64,000 bases of DNA from Zopfochytrium polystomum. Lineage: Eukaryota; Chytridiomycota; Chytridiomycetes; Chytridiales; Chytridiaceae. The position numbers were made by a program, and so were the translations under genes. The stretch covers positions 1 through 64,000 of the forward strand of contig JAIVFJ010000128.1 in assembly GCA_025765615.1 (NCBI GenBank). The letters run 5' to 3'. Shown piece after piece: positions 1 through 9,196 of the stretch; the stretch's first letter is position 1; every line of letters begins with the position of its first letter. The notes under the pieces are model-generated. The model was not told where the DNA came from. It saw nothing but the letters and a program-made list of their open reading frames with translations, and did not search any database.

Positions 1-3000
1 TCTGTCATCCTGGGATTACCATGGCTGCAAGCCCAGAACCCTGCCATTGATTGGGTCACTGGTCAAGTCCAACCTCCACCAATCGGAACAGTCACCCAAA
101 ACTCAAGTCAAGCCCCCAAGTCTCATGCTCCCAAGTCCTTGATTCAAGGTTCACAGCCAGCCAAGACTCAAATGCCACAGTTCACAGTTCACAGTCAAGA
201 TTCAAGTAGAGCTCATAGAGCTCACAGTCATGGCCATGACTCTTGTTCACAGAACCCACAGTCAAGGATTCAAGTACCACAGTTCACAGTCCACATTCAA
301 GATTCAAGTTCCACAGCTCACAGTCTTTGCCAAGAACAGAACTCTCAGTCAAAGATTCAAGAATCACAGTTCCCAGTCAAGAATTCAAGCCCCACTGCTG
401 AGGAGCACGACAACCTGGACCCATCAGACCTTTTGCTGGCATCCAAGCTACCAAAAGAATATCTCCCTTATGCTGATGTGTTTTCCAAGACCAAGGCAGA
501 CCTGCTACCAGCTCAGAGGCCTTATGACTGTGAAATCCCACTCAAGGATGAAACTTGCAGCCCACCTTTCAAGCCACTGTACCACCTCTCTCCACCAGAA
601 GCCAAGGCCCTCCAAGAATACATTGAAGAAATGCTGAACAAGGGATTCATCCAACCTTCCAAGTCACCAGCTGGAGCTCCCATCTTTTTTGTCAAGAAGA
701 AGGATGGGGGACTGAGACCCTGTGTGGACTATAGAGATCTCAATGAGATGACAGTCAAGAACCGCTATCCACTGCCTCTCATCTCTGAATTACTGGACAA
801 ACTGAGCCATGCAAGGATATTTTCCAAGATTGACCTCAGAGGTGCCTACAATTTGGTCAGAATTAAGCCCCAGGATCAATGGAAGACTGCCTTCAGATGC
901 AAATACGGTCACTTTGAGTACTTGGTTATGCCCTTTGGACTTACCAATGCTCCAGCTATTTTCCAAGGCATGATGAATGACATCTTCAGGGATATTCTGG
1001 ACCTTTTTGTCATTGTCTACCTGGATGATATCCTGGTATTTTCATCTGACACTGCAAGCCATATGGGACATGTCAAGACTGTCTTGGAGAGACTCAGACA
1101 GCATCACCTCTATGCAAAGCTGGAGAAGTGTGAATTCCACAAGACCTCCATTGAGTTTTTGGGGTTCATTGTGTCTGACAAAGGGATCTCCATGGCACCA
1201 GACAAGATCCAAACTATTCTTGAATGGAAGGCTCCAAATTCCATCAAGGATGTTCAAAGCTTCCTTGGATTTTGCAACTTCTACAGAACCTTCATTGCCA
1301 ACTATTCTGCCATAGCCAAGCCTCTCACTGATCTCACCAAGAAGACCACCAAGTTTGAATGGACCCCAGCAGCAGTGCAAGCCTGGCTAGCTCTTAAGAC
1401 AGCAACCACAAGTGTACCACTCCGTAAGCATGTGGATCCCTTGCTTCCCTTCACCTTGGAAACTGATGCCTCAGACTATGCCCTTGGCGCTGTTCTGTCC
1501 CAGCCAAGCTCTCAGGAACCCTCTGCTCCTCTGCATCCAGTGGCATATTACTCCAGGAAGCTGAACAGTGCTGAGTGTAACTACACAGTCCATGACAAGG
1601 AGTTGCTTGCAATTGTGGAAGCATTCAAATTCTGGAGACACTACTTGGCTGGTTCTAAAGGCATCTCTGTCTATTCTGATCACAAGAACCTCACCTTCTT
1701 CAGGGCAAGGAGGTTGCTCAAGCAGAGGCATGCCAGGTGGGCTGAACTGCTCTCTGAGTATGACTTTAAGCTGTGCTATTCTCCTGGCCACCTTAACACT
1801 GTGGCTGATGCCCTGTCAAGAAGAACAGACCTTGCACCTGAAGGGGGAGATGGTTTCACCCCACCATCCAAGACACACCTTTCATTGCTTCCTGACAGTG
1901 TGTGGGCCCATGCTATTTCCAAGGACCCCAAGCCTCACAAGATTCAAATCAGCCAAGAAGAGGAAAAACTTGAGATACTCAAGACAAGGCATGATGCAGC
2001 AACAGCTGGACACCCAGGAGAGCACAAGACATATGAGCTTGTTTCCAGAGACTTCTACTGGCCAGGCATGAGGAAGTACATCAAGAACTATGTCAGCAGC
2101 TGTGAAACCTGTCAAAGAAACAAATCCAGCAGACACAAGCCCTATGGACTTCTGGAGCCCCTCCCAATTGCCATCAGCCCTTGGTCATCAATATCCATGG
2201 ACTTCATTGTGAAACTGCCCCCATCCCATGGATTTGACTCTATCCTTGTTGTCATCTGCAGAAGGACAAAGTTGGCCCATTTCATCCCCTGCACTGAGAA
2301 TATAGATGCACAAGGAACAGCAGACCTGTTTTTGCAGCACATATTCAGGCTCCATGGGCTGCCTCAGTCAATCGTCAGTGACAGAGGACCACAGTTCAGA
2401 TCTCAATTTTGGAAAGCACTCACAGCAGCCCTTGGAATCAAGTCTCAACTGTCAACTGCTTATCACCCTCAGACTGATGGACAAACAGAAAGAACAAACC
2501 AGACTCTGGAGCAGTATTTGAGGTGCTATGTCAGCTATCAACAGGATGATTGGCCCACCCTCCTTCCACTGGCAGAATTTGCTCTCAACAATTCTCTCCA
2601 CTCAAGCACCCAGCTATCTCCTTTCTTTGCAACCTATGGCTTCAATCCAAGAGGAGATCTTCTGGGACAAGAGACCCTATCCAATGTCCAAGCTCCTGCT
2701 GCGGCTTCACACTTACATAAGCTTAAGATCATCAACTCCTTCCTGGACTCCACCCTGAAGCAAGCCCAAGAAGATGCCTCAAGATTTGCCAACACTCACA
2801 GAATGGACCATGACCTTGCTGTGGGTCAGCAAGTTTGGCTTCTGAGGAAGAACTTGCAGACCAAAAGACCAAGTCCCAAGCTAGACAACCTCAAGTTGGG
2901 TCCTTTCAAGATCTTGGAGCAAATCAATCCAGTCACCTTCAAGCTGGATCTCCCTGCATCCATGAAGATCCACCCAGTTTTCCATGTCAGCCTTTTAGAG

Positions 3001-3270
3001 AAGTTTGTGGCCAATTCCATTCCAGGCAGAGTTGTTCCTCCTCCTCCTCCAGTTGAGGTAGAAGGTGAAGAGGAATTTGAGGTTGAACAAATCTTGGATG
3101 CCAAGTGGTTTGGAAGAACACTCAAGTTCCTTGTTAAGTGGAAAGGTTACTCAGATGCTGACAACACCTGGGAGCCTGAGTCAAACCTCACTCACTGCCA
3201 AGACCTTCTGCTCGAGTTCAAGACCAGGTACCCCACCAAGTTGCAGAAGAGGCCTAAAAGGGGGAGATGA
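1..3270 (+). CDS. Element A polyprotein: protease end, RT, RNase H, integrase, chromodomain
   Basis: The frame is open from base 1, so the 5' end is cut by the window edge. It begins with the protease tail ILGLPWLQAQNPAIDW. A Ser/Gln/His-rich linker follows, built from imperfect repeats of PQFTVHSQDSS. RT is at about 480-1300, with the KKKDGGLRPCVDYRDLN block and catalytic YLDD near 1019. RNase H starts at TDASDYALGA near 1465. Integrase has an HHCC zinc module (GHPGEHK to CETCQRN, about 1990-2120) and the D, D, E core in SMDFIVKLP, VSDRGPQF and TDGQTERTN. A GPF module lies near 2900 and a C-terminal chromodomain (FLVKWKGY, NTWEPESNL) at about 3077-3235. Chromodomains of this class are known to steer integration to marked chromatin. 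The stop codon touches the LTR start. Confidence 0.95.
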   Translation, partial: SVILGLPWLQAQNPAIDWVTGQVQPPPIGTVTQNSSQAPKSHAPKSLIQGSQPAKTQMPQFTVHSQDSSRAHRAHSHGHDSCSQNPQSRIQVPQFTVHIQDSSSTAHSLCQEQNSQSKIQESQFPVKNSSPTAEEHDNLDPSDLLLASKLPKEYLPYADVFSKTKADLLPAQRPYDCEIPLKDETCSPPFKPLYHLSPPEAKALQEYIEEMLNKGFIQPSKSPAGAPIFFVKKKDGGLRPCVDYRDLNEMTVKNRYPLPLISELLDKLSHARIFSKIDLRGAYNLVRIKPQDQWKTAFRCKYGHFEYLVMPFGLTNAPAIFQGMMNDIFRDILDLFVIVYLDDILVFSSDTASHMGHVKTVLERLRQHHLYAKLEKCEFHKTSIEFLGFIVSDKGISMAPDKIQTILEWKAPNSIKDVQSFLGFCNFYRTFIANYSAIAKPLTDLTKKTTKFEWTPAAVQAWLALKTATTSVPLRKHVDPLLPFTLETDASDYALGAVLSQPSSQEPSAPLHPVAYYSRKLNSAECNYTVHDKELLAIVEAFKFWRHYLAGSKGISVYSDHKNLTFFRARRLLKQRHARWAELLSEYDFKLCYSPGHLNTVADALSRRTDLAPEGGDGFTPPSKTHLSLLPDSVWAHAISKDPKPHKIQISQEEEKLEILKTRHDAATAGHPGEHKTYELVSRDFYWPGMRKYIKNYVSSCETCQRNKSSRHKPYGLLEPLPIAISPWSSISMDFIVKLPPSHGFDSILVVICRRTKLAHFIPCTENIDAQGTADLFLQHIFRLHGLPQSIVSDRGPQFRSQFWKALTAALGIKSQLSTAYHPQTDGQTERTNQTLEQYLRCYVSYQQDDWPTLLPLAEFALNNSLHSSTQLSPFFATYGFNPRGDLLGQETLSNVQAPAAASHLHKLKIINSFLDSTLKQAQEDASRFANTHRMDHDLAVGQQVWLLRKNLQTKRPSPKLDNLKLGPFKILEQINPVTFKLDLPASMKIHPVFHVSLLEKFVANSIPGRVVPPPPPVEVEGEEEFEVEQILDAKWFGRTLKFLVKWKGYSDADNTWEPESNLTHCQDLLLEFKTRYPTKLQKRPKRGR

Positions 3271-3288
3271 TGTTATGAATCACCCTCT

Positions 3289-3353
3289 GGAAACCTCTGG
3301 AACCTTCTAGAACATTCCTTCATGGAACCTTGTGGAACCTTCTGGAACCTTCT
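3289..3353 (+). promoter_or_regulatory. Array of heat-shock elements in the LTR
   Basis: Thirteen successive 5-bp units read in phase as nGAAn or its complement. The best four, at 3299-3318, are GGAACCTTCTAGAACATTCC. A second run at 3334-3353 is GGAAC CTTCT GGAAC CTTCT. Alternating nGAAn pentamers are the established binding site of trimeric heat shock factor. The array ends about 110 bp upstream of the TATA box. Confidence 0.75.
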
Positions 3354-3462
3354 TTGCTTTCCTGACTTGTCTTGTTGTCATTGGTATCATTGGTATCATT
3401 GCATTACTAATTGCTCTTTCTGGAACTTTCTTGGAGTCTTGACAAGGAACACTCTCAAAAGG

Positions 3463-3470
3463 TATAAAAG
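3463..3470 (+). promoter_or_regulatory. TATA box of the element A LTR
   Basis: TATAAAAG sits in the second half of the LTR and is conserved in the solo copies. Transcription would be expected to start about 30 bp downstream, near 3495. This defines the end of U3 and lies downstream of the heat-shock-element array. Confidence 0.7.
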
Positions 3471-5309
3471 GGGGATGGGGGACCTGTCCCATCCCTCAAG
3501 TGAATTATTGTTTCCAATACAATCATCACTCCTCTCAGTTCCTTGTCTGCCTTGTCCTGTCCTGCCCTGTTCCTGACAGATACCTTTAACCCCACCGACT
3601 TTAATTTACTCCGGTCTGCGTCACCTTTACCTATCTCACTGGTGTTGCCTTATGGCGTCAAGGTCCCCTCGCCCGCCCGTGACATGGGGTTTACACTAGC
3701 CAGCATTTTCACAGATCGCATGGACTTAGTGAAACCACAATGGCTTGTTTACCATTTTCCTGCTCAAGCACCATCTGTGCAGCACATCAACCTCCCGTAC
3801 CTGTTGTTTCTTCAACCTGATGGCTCGTGGCGCTTCTGTGCTGACTTCAGGAAACTGAATGAAATCACAATCAAGGACCGATATCCACTCCCCCGAATTG
3901 AGGAAGTCTTTGATGCAATTAGTAACAAATGCATCTTTAGTGCCATGGATTTGCTCAGTGGCTTTTGGCAAATCCCTGTTAAAGAAGAGGATCGCCACAA
4001 AACGGCGTTTATATCTTCGCAAGGCCTCTTTGAGTTTAAAGTCATGCCCTTCGGCCTTTGTAATAGTCCCCCAACTTTCCAAAGAGCGATGGATCATGTT
4101 CTTGCTGGCATCAAGTGGTTATACTGCATGGTGTATGTAGATGATGTTGTTGTGTACTCCAAAACACTCAATGAACACTTTGAGCACCTTGAAGGTGTCT
4201 TCGCGCGTTTCTCAGAGTACAACCTGAAGTTGAAACCCTCCAAGTGCAATCTGTTCCACTTGGATCTCCCATTCCTCGGACATCGTGTCTCCCAGGCAGG
4301 TCTCCGCAAAGACCCTGCTAAAATGGTTGAACTCGACCAGTACCCGGTGCCGAAGACTTTGAACCAGCTTCAGCAGTTCTTGGGATTCGCCAACTACTTT
4401 AAGCGTTTCATCCCAAACTATTCAGATAAGGTTCAACCTTTAACGATCTGTTATCCCACAAACTTCCATTTGTTTGGACAGAGCGTCAGGACGAGGCCTT
4501 CAACCTTGTCCGCAACGAGTTGAAAGTCAATACAATTCTCTCTATCCCACAGAAAGGGGATAAGCTCCTCATTGAAGTCGACGCCTCAGGCTACGCCCTT
4601 GGCGCTGCCCTTTACATTGTGGACCCACAGGAACCCCATAACCGAGAGAAGCGAAAACCTGTTGCTTTTGCTTCCCGCGTTCTTGCTGATGCTGAGACTC
4701 GCTATTGGACTCACGATCGTGAAGGTCTTGCTATTGTGTGGGCTGTTGACACCTTTGAGCGCTACCTGTTTGGTCAGTCATTCATTGTCGAAACAGACCA
4801 CGCACCACTCCTGCAGCTGTTTAAGAAAGCACCACTTACTGGACGCTTTGCCCGCTGGGCTTACCAGCTCTCTGACTATGACATCGAACTTGTTCATGTC
4901 TCTGGTAAAAAGAACGTCGTAGCTGACGCCCTCTCCCGAGTCTTCCTTGGGCCTGCTGCTCGTTCTCACGAAAATGTCCCTCCAGAGGAGGACCACACAT
5001 CTATTTTGCCTACCCCACAACCAGAACAGGGGGATGGAGCGAAAAAAGAGGTACTCAATAAGGAGCCTTCTCCCCTTGCCGACCCTGAGTTCCCTGGCTT
5101 GGGTCACCTTGATACTATGTACCAATCTCTGTTTATGCAACAGCACCAGGAGATGGAAAGTCTCCGTGCAGCTGCTGATGCCCTGCCCTGCAAACATTGA
5201 ACCAGACCCGGTTATCAAGAAGAACCTGTTACGCCATGCTCTCACTCGCATTCGACGTGCACCACCAAAACCACCTGTGTTTGTAGAGCCCAAGTGGAAG
5301 CCTTCACTG

Positions 5310-6165
5310 AACATCTCCACCTGGAATGTGAATGGAATTAATTCCTGGCTCAAAGTTGCCCGCAAGGCTGGTTTACCTTATGCCCAGGACCCGGATCTTG
5401 GTCGGTGCCTTGAAAACTATTTGAACTCTCAGTCTTCAGCCATTGTCTGTCTCCAGGAGACTCGCCTTGGCCCAAAGAGCCAGAAGCTCATCGATCACCT
5501 CAGTAAAATGAAGGATTGGAGATGTATCCTCCGTGACCCCCGTACCGGACGGAACGGAGTAGCTATCTTTTATCGCTCTGACCTTAACGGTTCAGAATAT
5601 GAAATAGCAGGGGATGCCCAGCACTATGCAGAAGGTCGTGTTGCAGCCCTCGTGGTGGGAGAATATGCAGTGATGACCTGGTATGCACCAAGTGCTTTTG
5701 GTGACGATACTGGTCTCCGTCAGTCCTACAAGATGAAGTTTCTTAACGAGATGGCAGATAATTGTTCTGACCTTCTTGCACGCAGTTACAAAGTTATTAT
5801 AGCTGCTGACCTCAATATTGCTCATACTGACATTGATGTGTATTCACAACTCCGGAAAGAGATGGAAATTGCGAAACGGGACCTTCCCAACTTGCCTTAA
5901 CGAAGAAAGGACTTGGCTCTCTCGTTTCCTGGACTTGGGTTTCACTGATGCTTTTCAGGGCCCATCATCCTACCGAGCCTGGTTTGACATGGACCAACAA
6001 GGCCCGTGACACGCCTTATTGGTTCCCTCTACTCCGTGTAGACTACTTCCTTGTGAGTAACAACATCCCTCCTTCTGTGTATGATGTTCGTATTCATTAT
6101 GATATACCTGCCGACTCAGAACGAGTTGCTAGTGACCACTATCGCTTGGAGTTACTCACTGCACT
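5310..6165 (+). other. ExoIII/APE-type endonuclease domain inside element B
   Basis: It matches the exonuclease III/AP-endonuclease branch of the endonuclease-exonuclease-phosphatase fold. In order: STWNVNGIN (the Asn of motif I), CLQETRLG (metal-binding Glu), RNGVAIFY, TWYAPSA (Tyr), AADLNIAHTDIDV (catalytic Asp and Asn), EERTWLSRFLDLGFTDAF, LRVDYFLVS (Asp) and ASDHYRLEL (Asp-His pair). All residues needed for catalysis in the family are present. The DLNIAH..ID motif is typical of cellular AP endonucleases; LINE endonucleases usually read GDFN. Two 1-base shifts, near 5880 and 6000, fall inside the domain. Upstream is the RNase H tail, downstream the integrase zinc module, so it sits within the pol reading order. 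Confidence 0.88.
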
Positions 6166-7229
6166 GGAAGCACCCCTGAGGGTACTCCCCCCTGATGTCA
6201 ATGAGCTTCGAGAAGCCTTTACCTTTTTAGATGAACTTAAGTCAACCAAGACTGAGGCCGACCGAGTGGTCCAGTTGTTGGACAACAAAGTTGCCCTTCG
6301 TGACCTCCAACTTCGAGACCCGTATTTTGGGCCCATCCTCCGCTTCCGTGAGGAAGGAACCATACCTGACGACTCAGATGCTAAGGCTATGAGCGCTCAG
6401 GCTGCCCTGACCATTGTGAAGGATGGAGTCCTTTATGTTATTAGGAACTCCTTTTCGTACCTGGCCCGAAAGTCCCCACTGAGGCTTGCAGTTGCTGTCC
6501 CCGATGGGCTCCGACGCGAGGTGCTCCGACTCATGCACGATGAGCCTTTCTCTGGCCACCTTGGCTCTAGAAAGGTCCTAGAAACCATGTCTGATCGTTT
6601 CTACTGGCCCAACATGTCCAGAGACTTACGCAACCATGTCGCCAGCTGCCATGTTTGCCAGAAGAGCAAGAGTGTTCCAGCCCGAATTGGAACTCTCCAT
6701 CCCATACCTATTGGAAACGCCCCCTGGGAGCGTGTCGCTGTTGATTTTGCAGGACCACTTAAGGAAACTCCTGAAGGTCACAAGTACATCATGATTGTCC
6801 TTGATTACTTCACCCGATGGGTTGAGGCTATCCCTGTCCCTGAAATTACTGCTGAGACTGCTGCCCAGGCTCTTGTGGAGCAGGTATTCTGCCGACATGG
6901 AATTCCTGTTTACCTTCATTCTGATAGAGGTCAACCCTTCACAAGTGCCCTGTTTGGTGCACTTGGAAAGGCCCTTGGCTTGAAAAAGTCCTTTACGACA
7001 CCACGATGGCCTCGTGCCAACGGAGCTGTCGAACGGTCTATACGAACTCTGAAGGCAATGATTCGTGCTTACATTGACCAGCAAACCCATGATGACTGGC
7101 CTTCTGTACTCCCGTATGTCCTCTTTTGCATACCGAACCCATGTCCATGCTTTGACTGGAGAAACGCCGTTCTTCCTGATGCATGGAAGAGATGCACGTT
7201 TACCTGTTGACTTGTTCACTGGTGTTGAT

Positions 7230-8150
7230 CGAGAAGACTTTGCCTACACTGTAGATGACAGTGACACTGACGAGGACAAAGAAACTGCCCTCTCTATCTC
7301 ATCTACTCCCCAAGGTGAAACGGAGAAAGAAGCTCCTTTGCTGGATGCTGGTCTGCTCTTGGATCCATATGAGCCTCTCACATTTGTTGAAGAACGAAAA
7401 CGAGTGAGGTTTACAACCTCACTAGAAACCCCTTCTGAAGAAGCTGAAGAGGAGTCCTGTCTCTCTTCTGTTCAAGATAACAAAGCTCCGGCAAGTTATG
7501 TTACTAAGGCTGTGTATCCTTCCAAGGCTTTGCCGCTCTTTGCAAAAACGCCTGTCAGTGGTTCTGACCAGTTGCGTATTGTCTTCATTCGAGTAACAAG
7601 CCTCCGAGCGACACTCATGCAGCACTTGCCAAGACGCCTTTGGCCATACCCAACGCAGTACCGGCTTCATGAGATACTGAGTGAGTTGATTCGACAGTTC
7701 TCTATCGATGTTCTCTACATTTGGCGTGAAGCTCCACCTCCCCCACCTCCAGGAGTGAGACCTGAGAAAATCCCGAAGTTCTCGATGCCTAACTTCCTGC
7801 AATGGAGCCTCTCTGAGCCTGCTCTTGCACTTATGCTCCACCGTTCTGCCATGGATGGCAGCGCGTTTTACCTCTACTCCAGCTCCAACTACGTTCGCAG
7901 AGCAGAGTTGATTTACCCTGAGATCATGTCACGCTTCTCAAATGGCTTGATTGGATACTCGAACAATGGAAGTCTTTCACACTTCCATCTCGACAAGCAG
8001 GGAGAACTGAAGTCGGTTGATATCCTCCCTGAACCATGGAATAGGGAAGCACCTATTAATGGGACCAAGCTCTGGCCTGGTCTTTCCGCACCAATCCTGT
8101 TGGATATCCCCAAACCTAGTGGCTTGGAGGAAGAACCACTCACTTGCGCA
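7230..8150 (+). other. Unassigned segment inside the element B integrase C-terminal region
   Basis: After the integrase core end (GETPFFLMHGRDARLPVDLF) the frame continues for about 300 residues before the GPF/Y module. Normally about 60-100 residues separate the two. The first part is acidic (SDTDEDKE). A predicted folded part follows (RIVFIRVTSLRATLMQHL, then EILSELIRQFSIDVLYIWRE), then a proline run, then SMPNFLQWSLSEPALALML and later residues. I recognise no known domain. It is open throughout, which argues that it was under coding constraint until recently. Confidence 0.55.
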
Positions 8151-9179
8151 GTTGAGTTGATTTTGACAGAACCTTATGTTGCTGAGGTTCTCAACCGGTT
8201 GAAGGCAGCGCAAGAGACTGTTATTTCCCGCTCTGAGAAATACAAGGAGGCCCTTCGACAGGCCTCCCTCGATAGAGACAAGGATCCCTACTTTTTCCGA
8301 CTTGGAGAGAAAGCATGGATGGCTGTCCCCCTTGACAACCCTGGTGACATTGGTGGCAAAAGCCGTTCTCTTATTTTCCGGTGGGTCGGACCTGTTCGAG
8401 TCGTCGCCATCACCGGCGAGGACACAAAGACACAGTATAGCATTGTAGAAACATTCCCTGCTGGACAGATTGTGGTACGAACTGTCCATATCTCCCGTCT
8501 GAGACCCTACACCGAGCGGGCTCCTGTAGACTCTGCGGAAGATGCCGTTACCAATAGTCTTGACGACTTTGAGAAAGAGCTTGAAGAGTGGAAGACTGCC
8601 ACTCGGCTCATGAAGAAACCTGCCTCCAAGACCACGACGGCCCCTGGAGTGCATGTTGACTTCCTTAAGAAGTACACTTCGGAGGAAACCGAAGATCAAA
8701 CTGCTGATGTAGAGTATCCTATTGAGAGGATCAAAGGTCATACCTTTGACGGAGAAAAGTATTACTATCTGACCAAGTGGTTAGGATTCTCTACCAAACA
8801 CGATTGGTACCAACTCGAAGAAGATCTTCACCGCCTTGCAGTGCGCGACTACTGGGAATTGGTGAAGACTGATGATCCTGAAGAATATCAGAAACGATTG
8901 AAATGGTCACGGCTTCCAAGGAGCCGCAAGTTCCGTGCGCCAACTGCGAGGGTGGCCACACAGATGATAATGGAGAGAGATCAGCGCTTGCTTCATCCTC
9001 TCACCCCACCAGATTCCAACCCCACCACACAGGCTAGTGCACTGTCTGTACAACCTGCCCCAAGTCAGCCTGTTGCTGGCCTGCCCACACCACAAACTCA
9101 ACCTGTGCCCCTGAGGAGGAGCACACGGTCGAAACCTTCTAAGTAAGAAGTACTCCCTTTGTCACACCTGTGGGTGTGA

Positions 9180-9196
9180 GATTAAAAAAGAGGTAC
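9180..9196 (+). other. Polypurine tract of element B
   Basis: The purine-rich run AAAAAAGAGG stands a few bases before the first base of the 3' LTR at 9197. That is the expected position for the plus-strand primer of an LTR retroelement. It supports the LTR boundary chosen here. Confidence 0.6.

Larger units (their letters stand above)
1..3578 (+). mobile_element. Ty3/gypsy chromovirus, element A, 3' half with 3' LTR
   Basis: The window opens inside the polyprotein of an LTR retrotransposon and runs through its 3' LTR. The order protease end, RT, RNase H, integrase, chromodomain is that of Ty3/gypsy chromoviruses (Metaviridae of fungi). The polyprotein is open for over 3.2 kb with no stop or frameshift, so the copy is young. 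Gag, most of the protease and the 5' LTR lie outside the window. Directly after the LTR the sequence continues as another Ty3-type RT, so element A appears to be nested inside element B. Two more LTRs of this family stand alone near 32.5 and 33.6 kb. Confidence 0.93.
3271..3578 (+). repeat. 3' LTR of element A (308 bp)
   Basis: It starts TGTTATGAATC directly after the polyprotein stop and ends CCTGTTCCTGACA, giving TGT...ACA ends. Near-identical copies stand at 32530-32815 (minus) and 33585-33937 (plus). A TATA box and a long heat-shock-element array are inside. The five bases after it are GATAC, which should also precede the 5' LTR outside the window if this is a simple insertion. Confidence 0.92.
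3579..9146 (+). pseudogene. Element B polyprotein, broken by five 1-base indels
   Basis: RT: PDGSWRFCADFRKLNEITIKD near 3820 and catalytic YVDD near 4135. RNase H: EVDASGYALGAAL near 4575, ETDHAPLL and NVVADALSR. ExoIII-type endonuclease: about 5310-6165. Integrase: zinc module (SGHLGSRK, CHVCQKSK) at 6535-6665, and core residues in AVDFAGPL, HSDRGQPF and NGAVERSIR. A GPF/Y module (FRWVGPVRVV) lies near 8375 and a chromodomain-like end (YYYLTKWLGF) near 8760. The frame shifts by one base near 4445, 5185, 5880, 6000 and 7123. Several sites are in short homopolymers, for example TTTT at 7123. No other stops occur inside the conserved domains, so decay is recent or the indels are sequencing errors. 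RT before about 3800 is poorly conserved. Confidence 0.88.

Noticed and set aside
5310..6165. Explanation of the endonuclease as a LINE fragment inserted in element B
   Set aside because: The domain is bounded by the RNase H tail and the integrase zinc module, no LINE RT or ORF1 is next to it, and its DLNIAH..ID motif is of AP-endonuclease type, unlike the GDFN of the nearby L1-like LINE.
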